From the NCBI RefSeq assembly GCF_003672135.1, contig NC_039506.1, positions 23,468,497-23,532,496 on the forward strand: a stretch of DNA of 64,000 nt, in the 5' to 3' direction. The notes under the pieces were generated by a model. That model saw only the letters and a list, made by a program, of their open reading frames with translations, was not told where the DNA came from and did not search any database. Shown piece by piece: positions 13,001 to 24,000 of this stretch (the stretch's first letter is position 1; each line of letters starts with the position of its first letter). This stretch comes from Ooceraea biroi (Eukaryota; Arthropoda; Insecta; Hymenoptera; Formicidae). A program made the position numbers and the translations under genes.

Positions 13001-16000
13001 TATGCTAAGCAAAGGGCTAGACATAATAGGCATCTTTAATCTTGTAGAGACAAGCACACACAGCACGAATATAGTAATACTGCCTCGAAAGATAATGTAT
13101 ACATTATCATTAAAGAAAGAAATGTATACATAATTTTCAGCTAAATTAGGGAAGGAAAAAATCCTTCGTAACCGCTAATTTGTCTCGAACGTCCGAAAAT
13201 CTGCATGAAATACGCAAGATTCGGTGCATTCTTCTACGGTTATCAGATCTTTGTGGCGCTAACGATGGCTTTCAAATCGCTCGGCGGTCCACAATACGCC
13301 TCGTTAAGCATGAAAATTTCCGTTAACCGTGAAAAGAGCGTCGGGTCTCTCGCACGGCACGCACGAGACGGAGCATTCCGTCAGTCTCTTGCTCTCTTTC
13401 TCTTTCTCTCTTTTTCTTTTTCGGTCGATATTTGTTAATAAATAATTGCGCTGCATGCGTGCGAGTGTTATGAATAATTTCTAATAATGAAAGATACGGG
13501 TTACGGCGAGCAGTGGTCCCTGGGGGGCTACCGATGCCATACGAAATTCCGTATTTCTGCTGTAATAACAGATCGGGTCGCGAGACGGTTCTCCTTTTCT
13601 CCGGGGGATGAATTAATCGTTCGCGTATGCGTAATCGCGCTTTGCGTTTTACGTTACACTTTACAAAGCCCGACGGGACGTTTATGCTCGTGGGATGTAG
13701 TTTATCGTTGGGACGTATCTCGATGGTTTGTGCCGTGACAGCGTCGCAATGTTTATCAAGTTGCTGTCTTTTTGTCAAGTTCCCGGTATTTCTTTCCCTC
13801 TTTCCGCGATATGATATTAAAGTATGCGAAAATTAATTAATCGGATGGTCGATAACGGCCGACAATTGTTTCAGAACACTCGCGAAAGCATAAAGCACAA
13901 AGCACAGATGGAGGCCACGTAGGTAATATCATAAAACAGAGTAATGGAAATGCTCTATCTTCGATATTTATCATTATTAAATAAAAACGATGAATGATAC
14001 GAATATTCAATAAACAGAAAGAGAAAACAGGAGTATTCCAACATCTGATCCAGACGATAATAATAGGCATTTTGATATAAGCAAATCATGTAGCTCAGGA
14101 AATATTATAATTTCTCTGGTCCAGTTGCAGGTTTAAAAGCGAAGATGTTACAAGGCTCAATAATAATGCAATTCCAGATGACAATAAGCTGGAGGCCGGT
14201 CAGATACGTGTTGGATCATCCAACTCTTTTATCATTTAAAAGATTAAAATGAATGCATTCGATTTACAGCTTTTTCCATCTGAAATCGATCGGAGTAACA
14301 TGGATGAGACACGCGAGACAGCCGCGGTTCACCATCGAATCATGGAATTAATGTCACTGAAATATTTACGAGCGCTGCGTGATCGTGCCTAGGATTGGGG
14401 TTCGACCCTTCGAAAACGCGTTTGTATACATGGCCCGATTTTCCACTCGCTCGAACGAACTCGCGTTCGCTGTAAAGACTCTCCGGTCTCGTAAAGCTAA
14501 ATAGTAATTGTCGTCCGCCGCCGCAGTACACAAATATAATTAAGCGCTTTTGTTACTCATCCTATCGGATCCTAATTTTATTACGATATTACGTTGATTC
14601 TGTCACATTTTGTTTCTTCAAATTTTCGCATGGAATAGCTGAGTGTGCAGAAATGATACGCGGAAATTATTGTTTCTGGTACCAATGGCCAGTACGTTGC
14701 TACGCTGCATTTCACGCGTGCATATGAATGTGCAGGTCCGTGACGCAACCACCGGCAATAAATCAAGCTTCAGGAATAATAATTGCGTCGGTGCGATGGT
14801 GTCGGTCGCTATCTTACCGCAGATAATTGCGCTAATGAGAACACGCTAGCGGGGTTACGGGAGTAGGTGGTAGCGGGGTGAAATATGCTCTCTTAGGTGC
14901 ATCCTTTGAACATGTATGCCCCGGTGTAGTGCGATAACGCGATGCGTAAAGCGATGTTCACAATTGACACGGTTTTTCATTCAAACATAATCATTTTAGC
15001 GATATATTTGTGCTTGTATGCAAAATGTCAAATTAATTATCTTTTTTGGCCATTTATGTAATAAAAGATTCACTGATTAACGCAAGTGTAAAAGAGATCC
15101 CGTTGCATGATCAATCCCGGATCAGCGACATCGAGTAGCAGTTAAGACTCCTAAATAATGATTTATGCCAGTTTTGCGAGTACTTTACATGCTCGGCTTT
15201 CGCTCGGCGGTTTATCGTTGTCGTAAACGGCATTATCGCCGCAATTATTAACGCGAATTTCCCCATTACCATATATATAGATTTAGAAATCAGCACTCGT
15301 GCAATCTCGAGACGCGGCATGAGCGATATCTCGACCGAAACGAGCAGCTTCTTCGCTACTCTCGTTTCCAGCCGTAAAGCGCGTGTGGTTTCACGCGTTA
15401 TGTATGAGATAGCGTCTCGTAACGCAGTTACGTGCACACACGCATTTCGAAAATTCGACGAAATAAGAAACTGAGCGGACAAGACTCGTTCAAATCTGAA
15501 AGCACAGGAAGTAGGAAGAAGGCAACCTAAAAAAACCAATCTATAAAGGCAATAATATAAACGAAGGCTATAAATTAGCCTGCTAAATACGCCTAACTAG
15601 TGCATGATTAATTACTAATGGATCCTTTTTTCGTTTGAGGGGGTAACTGTTCACAGGAGTGCGTTCGTTATGCATCGGGAAGTAGTCTAATCGGACCATG
15701 TAAAACGTGTCGATTCGAGCGGAAAGTACGCTCGCGCGGCGATGCGAGGGAAAAGTCGAGTTTCCGAACCCGCCTGCGCTTCGCGGGGCAAGTTTACTAC
15801 CCATCCATAATTAGCGGTAATAAAACCAGAGATGTGGAAAGCAGAGCAAGGGGTATCGGCCAGCCGATACCGAAATACGATCTCAAGCACGGTAAAAAAC
15901 GCATTCATAAACCGGACATGATTCTAACGGTGGATTTAACTCAATTGGGGAGTGGTGAGAGATGCGAAATGTTGCATAGTGACAGAAAGAATAATTTGTT

Positions 16001-18654
16001 ATCAAAAGTTTATCCAATGGGATTAATGATATGGTGTTAGAAATAGAGTTTTCGAGTCAAAACTGAGATTTATTTTTTATTTATTGCTACCACAAGTTTC
16101 TGACTCGGTGGAGAAGATTATTTTTTGGCATGAATAATTCGAGAACTGTAGCTTTTTTGCGTTTCTCTACCGCGAGATCGTCATGATTGGTGGTCTCGAT
16201 AATTTACGAGTTGCCGCAAAACTACGCTGCCGCATCGCCAGTGAGCAAAAGATGAGCGGAAGGAAAGCGAGGCTTCTGCACGATTTTCATTAATTTACGA
16301 TCGTGTTCGATTCGTGCGATTCGCCGCGCGAAGAATCTTAATTTCAGTTCACAAGCATGTCATCGACTAATGGCTCGATTGCCGATGATTACAACGTTTA
16401 AGCCGCTATAAAACGTGCCACAGAACTGCGACCGGATAATTACGATGAAAATTTTCGTTTATGTGACCCGCGGCTTTATTGCGCGCGAAGAAAAAAGTTA
16501 ATTAGGGATTAATGGTGGTTAATACGGCCTCCGGCGTACTGCGTTCGCGTGACGCTTCGCAAAAGTCGCAAGAAAGCGAAGAGAGCCGCAACAGCCGGTC
16601 AGCAACAGAGGCATTTAACGAGTCGCAAAATTATGATGGTGTCTTAATAAATGACATTAAAAATGCTACCAAGTGGCAATATCGTGTCTCAAATGTCAGT
16701 GCATTATACGCACCGAGGGAATCATTGAATGATACATGGTGCTTGTATCGCACGATTGGAATACATTCATGGGACCACGATGATCTGTGCTCTGCAATTA
16801 ATATAACGGTGATTAATGTACGCGAGCATATGTACGCGAATGCACGCATGTAGAGGGAAATGCATGTGCAAGATGAGAGCTAACTTCGAAAGAAGCCGTC
16901 AGCAGCCGTGCAGGTGGAAAAAAAGGACGAAGGGCGGCTGATCGGGCAACGCCCCATCGCAGTAATAGTTTATCGACGATCGTTTCTTGCCGCGGGTAGT
17001 GATCGACGCAGAAAGAAGGTGCCGGCTTTGTTTGCGAGGCGGACAAAGAAAACAAAAAATAAATTGATTATCCATACCCGGCGGGATAATTTGTTTTCGC
17101 CTTCGTCGTGCAAGATAGGGCCGCTCCCGATTATCATCTGGACGCGTCACTGTACGACACATCGCACGATTTACAGTGCAGTAACTGGTGACTGAAAAAA
17201 TCAACGGTACTTGAGCTGTTAATTCATTAACTTTTTGCCATTCGCGCGGCTGGCGTGACAAAGCACATCCGTCCCAGAATCGGGCCGGCCGTTATCATTT
17301 CGCGAATTCACGAATGATGTAGCGTGAATCCCGTTATTCTTCGGACACATTGCAATGCAGCGCACGTGTGAGATTGATCGCGCACGCGGCAGCGCCGATG
17401 AACAATTTATGCAGTAAATCTCTCGACTTTTTGGTCACTTGTTAGTTGCTAAAAATATCAAGTATCGAAAGCGCATGACCAAAATTGCGCACGATAACCG
17501 AACAATTCTTGGCACGCGAATGCAACGTGCGCGGCACGCAAGATGCGCACTCGCACGCTCCGCTCGAAGCCGCGCGTCCACGCTCACGCAGGTGAATCGA
17601 CGAGGAAGCAAACAAGCAAGCAAGCAAGGAGTTTCTCCGCGCGGTAAAGGATGGCGGCTTATCGTCCCGATCGTATAAATTGCCGCATTCCGATAGAAAT
17701 CGGGCAGTAGCCCGATTATCTCGCTCCTCTGCCCCTTCGTTATCGCGCGCGAATCGCGGCTCGCCTTCGCCCCGGATCGCGAAATGCAAATTGCCCAATT
17801 ACGAGCGCAACGTGCACGTCGACACCGTGCGGGCCTGTTTCTTTCTCGTTTTTTGAATTTCTCGATTCACCGTGCGAACGTACAGCAGTCTCTTGAAGGC
17901 GCGCAAGAAAATAATGGGTGGTCTACAAAGATATGCTAATCAGTCTAATAACTTAATCATAGCGTAACACAATTAAATAATTAAAAGCATGGTTTCGGTG
18001 ACTTTAGGATATCACGTGAGAGAATCACGCTGTCATGAAAAAAAAACAAAAAAAAACAAGAAAATACTCTGGTTAATTTAAAACGATATCATCAAAGTTT
18101 CGAAAAATGATATATTTATATATCAGTCATATATTGTGCAGTCTATAAATGGATTCTAAGGTCGAATGCATCGTCCACGTTACCAATTATGCATATGAAA
18201 CATTAGTATTTGCGGTTGTGTTATGCACGCAGGAAGTACTTTCTTACGTAACGCAATCGCATTAAGATAAATTATGGCTTCTAGCTTCGCGAGTGGCACT
18301 CGTTTATCCACTCATTCCTAGAAGGGGATAGCTGAAGTCCATCCAAAACGATTATACCGCTAATTGCCCGAGCAAACGTAACGAAATTATCTTATCGCGA
18401 CAATGGTTGACCTTCGGCTTCAAAGGAAAAATACATGCAGTAGGCGGATAATTGTAGTAACGAGAAACCGGCGACCTGGCAACTGAAGAGAAAATTCCAT
18501 TTTTATTAGATTTGCAATTTTATTTTTAAAGGCGTGCATTTCTGATTAAGTTTTCGTGTATCGATGTATCAGAAGCGTTGTATGGAAGGAAATAGGAAGG
18601 ATGATTGAGAAAGAGATATGGGGAAATCATTATACAAAAATGGCACAAGACACA
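10078..18654. other. intergenic downstream flank of sens, no gene recognised
   Basis: It contains a purine-rich stretch (about 12005-12130), a CT-rich tract (about 13385-13425), a perfect 9-bp-arm inverted repeat at 15852-15871 and A-rich DNA near 18040. The reading frames, including 151 codons on the minus strand at 13323-13778, show no domain, splice pattern or compositional sign of coding. Confidence 0.6.
17606..17629. repeat. (CAAG)n short tandem repeat
   Basis: Five AAGC/CAAG units, the first one imperfect. Confidence 0.8.
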
Positions 18655-18672
18655 TTTTTATAAGAAAAACAA

Positions 18673-18678
18673 TTTATT
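18673..18678 (-). terminator. candidate poly(A) signal AATAAA for sens
   Basis: On the minus strand this reads AATAAA. Within the next 30 bases downstream the minus strand is GT-rich (tgtgtcttgtg), a typical downstream element, placing cleavage near 18650. Further AATAAA words near 18520 and 18495 are possible alternatives. Confidence 0.4.
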
Positions 18679-19377
18679 CGATCAATATTTTCTTTAGCAA
18701 TAATAAACATATTTTTGGTTTTACCGATTAATCACACGAATCGCTCTCGCTCATACTCATAATATACGCACAATCTCTCTTATCACTATTGCGTTCTCTC
18801 GTCCTTTCTCTCACTCGTTCCTACACACACGCACACGCACGTTTGTTCTCTCTTTCTCTCTGTCTTTCTCTGCGCTCGCATAGACACCTACACGAATATC
18901 TTGAAAGGTATCTGCTTACTGATCTATTGATCGCGATTTCTACACATAAGTTTATATAATCTTAATATGTATAGCACAAAATTGCCCAACGCGCGGATCT
19001 CGTGTCAGACACGCGTTACAGCGTTCGCTAATTAATTAACATGAGAGAAAACGACGTCGCTCCTCGTGATCCTCGTCGCGAAAACGCCGCCACGGGCGAA
19101 TTATTCCATTAATGGTACGTCGTTGTCAGATAATTTATCGGGACGCGCCTATAATCGTCAATTAATCTAGCTAATTCTAATGGTATGTTACAATCTGTAC
19201 GTACAGTACGAAGGACCGGGATCTCTGGTGAAAAACTCGAGTTCTCGCGAGTCGTCTCGTCGCTCTCATCATTTTCCTGCGCTTTGACGTAACTCGCCTC
19301 GTTTACGCTCCGGTAAACTCGTCACGATGAGAAAACCCGATTGCGCCTTACCAATCGACCAGGTCCGGCTTACGCTA

Positions 19378-19401
19378 TCTTTGGTCCTCTAGCCGCTATG
19401 A
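19378..19401 (-). promoter_or_regulatory. candidate miR-9a target site in sens 3' UTR
   Basis: The mRNA strand reads ACCAAAGA, the perfect 8-mer complement to the miR-9a seed. Further 5' in the mRNA, the blocks GCTAGA and TCATA match the complement of the miR-9a 3' half as I recall the miRNA (UCUUUGGUUAUCUAGCUGUAUGA), in the right order and nearly the right spacing. In Drosophila miR-9a represses senseless to set sensory organ number. A 6-mer CCAAAG also occurs at 20028-20033. Confidence 0.7.
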
Positions 19402-19527
19402 TTCGTTGCCGGATGTGCGAATTTCGCGCGAAATTTTTCCTTCCCGCGATCCCTTTTTTATCTTATTCGCGTATAAGGGGGACGGATAATTCGTTGAAAA
19501 TTTTCAGAAATCGATCCTATTTACACG

Positions 19528-19534
19528 TAAAGCT
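19528..19534 (-). promoter_or_regulatory. Brd-box word (AGCTTTA) in sens 3' UTR
   Basis: The mRNA strand reads AGCTTTA, the Brd box bound by the miR-4/miR-79 seed class in fly neural 3' UTRs. It is a single 7-mer, so chance occurrence is quite possible. It lies about 130 nt from the miR-9a site. Confidence 0.35.
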
Positions 19535-19892
19535 TTCGCGTGAGCTTAAATCTTAATAATTCGTTTTACACGCAGACCTCCGATCATGTGTATTGTAGTA
19601 ACACCGATTGCCTCTCTGTGCAGGAAAAGTACAGCGTGCTGTGAATTATTTAAGCTAGACATCTTCCTCTTCTTCCTCTTTCTCGTTCTCACTTTCTCTC
19701 TCGACTTTTTTCAGTTATTAATACAAAAATAATCACCTGCATTCACGCTTTTCTCTCACAGCGATGACTTCCAGCGACGGAAGCGTACTTTGATTTGCGA
19801 CTGAATACCGATACAAAATGTGCTCGCCAATAACTCTCGTGTCGATAATTATAAAAATATAAAAAGCGCGAAAATAAGACGGAAAAATTAGG

Positions 19893-19898
19893 ATCACA
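19893..19898 (-). promoter_or_regulatory. K-box word (TGTGAT) in sens 3' UTR
   Basis: The mRNA strand reads TGTGAT, the K box recognised by the miR-2/miR-11/miR-13 seed class. A second copy lies at 18731-18736. As 6-mers they are weak evidence alone. Confidence 0.25.
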
Positions 19899-20696
19899 AG
19901 ACGACAAACAAGTCCGAAAATAGTAAAGTTAAATTAAGTAAGATAAAATATTTAATTAATTTAACGACGACTGTTAACATTTCGACATGATATATCATGA
20001 ATCGTTTGCAATGATTCGCTCGATCGACTTTGGCTTCGACGGACTATGACACGTGACAGAAAAAGAGTAGTACATCCACAATATCAGTTCTTAGGATTCT
20101 CTCAGCAACGCATCGTGTATGATTTCGTCACATTCAGACTCGGATATCGATCGTACGATAGAAACGGCACATCAAAAGCACTAGCTCGCCAATGATCGAC
20201 AATGTCGAATTAATCGTTCCGCGTGACTTTATCTTAGTTACGCGGATCTCATCCTACGTTAATCCTTTCCCGTCGAAATACTCGCTCAAGTTCACCGGGA
20301 ACGTTCAGTTACAGTTAATCGTAATAAAACTTACACGAATCATCCTCACTCGCGCGTAAACGCTCGAGTGGCATTATTCCGCTAGTTCGACGTTACGTTT
20401 CCGTTGACGCACATACGTCCGAAAATTTTCTCAAAGTGAAATTTCTATAATAATGAGAGATCACTAGCGCATTATCAACATTCAATCAGATCAATCAATC
20501 ATTCACAAGATTATTTTCGTATCACGATGCTGTACCCCATAGAGATCCCATGGTTTCGGCCAACGGACGTCGTGCGTACATGCGGTCCAACGGATACGTA
20601 CCCTGTCGGGGAGCTCGGGGTGCCTGGGGGTTGTCCGGGGTGCGGTGCTCCGGTACATCTTTACGGACGAAGAGCCATCGATTAAGTGAACGAGTC

Positions 20697-21022
20697 TCAG
20701 CTGCTACCGGGCACGGATATCACGTGGTAACCCGTCGAAGGTGCCGACGAGTGCGGTGGTACCGGCGAGTTTCCGTTGTTGGTGACTTGTTGCTGCTGCG
20801 GCTGCTGTTGCGGTGGTATCTGCAGCGAGCGATAATCGAGCGCCGGCGCTGCCGGATGCTGACCCTCCCGGTGCCGCCGCAGATCCACCTTCCTCTGGAA
20901 GGCCTTTTCGCAGAGACCGCACTGGAACGGCTTGTAGCCGGTATGCTTACGCATGTGCGTGATCAGGTTGCTGCTCTGGGAGAACGCCTTACCGCACACG
21001 ACACACTTGTGCGGTTTCTCAC
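20697..21022 (-). CDS. sens: sens terminal coding exon, zinc fingers 3 and 4, Gln-rich tail and stop
   Basis: The acceptor gtgtgttacag|GTGAGAAACC completes Gly292 of the linker and reads GEKPHKCVVCGKAFSQSSNL. Finger 3 and finger 4 follow with all ligands intact; the finger 4 histidines are spaced H-X4-H (HREGQH). Beyond residue 347 the tail is 52 residues long and low in complexity: PAAPALDYRSL, a QQQPQQQQ run, then a Ser/Pro/Asn stretch ending VPGSS. The TGA stop lies at 20699-20697. The Gln-rich tail is not a known domain and is probably variable between species. Confidence 0.97.
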
Positions 21023-24000
21023 CTGTAACACACGAGATCGAGGGTGGTCAGTCTGGGTCAGTCTGTCATCAGCACTTTCGGTCTTTCGGCTACTCCGGAG
21101 AAGGAGAAAAGAGAGAGGGAAGAAAGGACATGCTTTTCGCCCTTGTCTCAATAATTTGACGTGGTATCATTGCCTTCTGCCCTCATGGTTCTATCAAGAG
21201 TTTACCATAGAATAGTGTAAGTTCAAGTAAAATAAAATGTAGCAGTTTGGAATTAAAAAAGGTATCGTCGTGTGATGTAACTTGTAAATGCGACAGGAGC
21301 GATCGATCCCGTTCGAGCGCATCGTCGGACGAGACGCTTGAATTATGCGAGTGCACGCGTTGCAAATTCGATTATCGCTGAGGAAGAGAACGGTGCGCGG
21401 TCTGGAATAATGAGCCAAGGTTAACCAAACGCAGCTGAATCAACCGATAAATCGTAATACGCCGTGTGCGTGTCAGCGTCAGTCGATGATAGAACATTTG
21501 TGTCTGACGACGATGACTAAAGCCCGTTCGACTCGCCCTACCTTGTCCAACTCGCTCATACAAGCTCGTAACGCAATTGAAAATAATTATTCTTGTACGT
21601 AATGATGGTTACAATCCATTAAAACGGGGTCGGCCTGACGGATAATCGGTGCGCTCAATCTTCCAAAAGTCAGTAGGAAAATTAAAGATGTTGATAACCA
21701 TGAAATGTCACAGATGACGAAAAGTGTAATCGATCGATCACGCGCGCTCATCACTGCATCATATTTACCAAATTTTCTCAAAAAGTCCTATAAATGAGGC
21801 ATAAAGTATATACTTCCTTCATTTCTTGTGTTTATATTTAGTATTCCGAAATATCGGAACGATAAGAAGCACATTTCATATGCCGTTCGTTAACGCTTTT
21901 GCGCGTATATGCAATATTTCTCGTATTATTGCGCGAGAGAAAAAATCAACAGCTCCTCCAGTAATCGCTCGCGCGTATCTCGTGTATCGTCCCGCGCGCA
22001 CAGATGGTAATAACAATAAAAAACGAAAAAGAGAGTGATTATACACTTGTAAACTACTGTCCTGGCCCTTTAAAAAGTCCACCGTCGCTCGTCTAACGAC
22101 GATCGACCAACGGCGATAGCGCCGAGCAAACAGCTGTGTCGCGGAGAGACGTCGTTCGCCTTCCTTCGCGCTTGAAATTCCGAGCAAACAGTTTTACGAT
22201 TGTAGAGCGACGATAAACGCGCGTGGACGCCTCCGAATGTTGTAACGCGGCGGAAGGCGTCGTCGTTAAGATTCTATCGAAAAGAAATTAATTCCGCGCG
22301 CGAACATCGCGAGCGAGCGGTATCTCTCTCCTCCTGGCCCTCCTACTTTCCTCCTCTTTCGTGCGAGCATGCATAAACTGCTAGTAAAGAACATTTAGAA
22401 GTGTCGTGGAGAAAAATGAGCGACCCTTTAACGGAAGAAGCATGGAATTTCATGTCATCGTGGCACGAAGTACGCGCGACAGGCAATTGCCAGGTGATCT
22501 TCGCGCGGAAAAGATGGAATCCACCGACAAAGATATCATGAAAATTCATGTTTGAATTTTCTGAGTTTTCTATTTTTCTACTAGAAAAAAATTGATATAC
22601 AATTAATTTTGGGTAAATATTTGGAATCAAACGAACGATTTTAACACATAAAAGCAGCGGAAATCGATTTCTCTCGTTCATAATAAAGAAACTTTTCTTT
22701 CTTGGACATAGCTCTGACTCATCGACGACACGGATATTCTTTTCTTTAAATTAAGTTCGTCGACGTTTCAATTCAATATATATTATCGTCGAGGAATTAT
22801 CGCCAGGCACGTACAATGGTGAAGATGATGACAATGTTGCTTTGTCAGAGCGGGCAGGTCGACCTCGCTTCTGCTTAGTGACGAAGGAAAATACAATTAC
22901 CGTAATTGTACCTGCGATTCAATTTTTATACCATATTGCCGCGAGGAATACTGGCACGGAGGAATACTATCACTCGTCCCGTTATCGCGAGATAATTTAT
23001 AGACCCCGGACAAACATGGCGATTTTACTTTCATAAATAGTCCATTTATTTGAATTTATTTGACAATTTTATTTAGGTGAACAAGTTAGCGAAACGCTCG
23101 TTCAGCTGCGCTGATACCGCGCGTAATCATTCGAGCTCGTTACGTACGACTAATCGGATGGTAATATCCCGTGTGCAAACTTACAAATGCCACGTGTTTC
23201 GTTTGATTAGCATTTGCCGCGAACAGACCGTGACTTATTGTTATTCCGCACGTGTACTTTCTGCGTTAAGGTTGCACAAATGCACTTACGATTCTATTCG
23301 GCGATGTGTGTCACATGTCACGGGCATCTTTTTACAAAGCATTCTATCTCATGACAAAATGCATTTTCTTTCCGATAAAGACGAGATAAAGTAACGGCAG
23401 GAATACGATTATAACTCGAAGAATAATTATACCGATTGAGATCGTGATAACAATACATTCTTTGCGTAAGCTTGCTAAGCTGAAGCTAACTAATGTTAAC
23501 AAAATTCAGTGATAGAAATTGTATGAATTGTTAGAAAGAACGCGTAAGGAAACCTTCGCGCTTAAAACGTGATATAATACGAGTGTAATCGTGAGCTAAT
23601 ATTTAGTTAATTCCTCGGAAAAGACCGTAGAAGGAGGAGGAAGAGGAGGAAGAACGGTCGGATCGAAGCGGCGCGCGATCAAATCACATTTTGTCGTGGC
23701 CATTTGCCTCCCAAGACTAACATGTAACGAGGTCGTATATCGTATCGTATAAGGGTGACCTGGGAGAGGAGATGGTGGAGGAGGCAAGAGAGTGACAAGC
23801 GCGCGATGTTTGCCTTGGACTTTTTAATTTCTCCGTCGCCGATATATCGCCGTCATCTTGCTCGCACAGGAAGCGCGATTCGCGGGCTGCCGGACAATAT
23901 TTATCGAGAGTGTCAGCGACCCATACGGACGTGCGTATACACCTACGTCCACCCGCGTTTTACTACGTCTATCGATCCATCTCGACTCTCATTACTGGCC

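Larger units (their letters stand above)
18655..20696 (-). other. sens: probable 3' UTR of sens
   Basis: About 2 kb between the TGA and a candidate poly(A) signal. It holds no other gene on either strand. It contains an 8-mer match to the miR-9a seed with supplementary pairing, a Brd-box word and two K-box words, a combination expected of a neural Notch-pathway 3' UTR. Pyrimidine-rich plus-strand stretches (18780-18870 and 19660-19710) would be purine-rich in the mRNA. The extent is inferred: there are no transcript data, and other AATAAA words below 18650 could give a longer UTR. Confidence 0.55.

Noticed and set aside
14395..14410. tRNA B-box-like GGTTCGACCC
   Set aside because: No A box or cloverleaf can be formed upstream.
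20550..21215. 221-codon plus-strand reading frame
   Set aside because: It is the antisense of the sens terminal exon and early 3' UTR. The minus strand encodes two intact zinc fingers there, and the plus-strand product has no domain.
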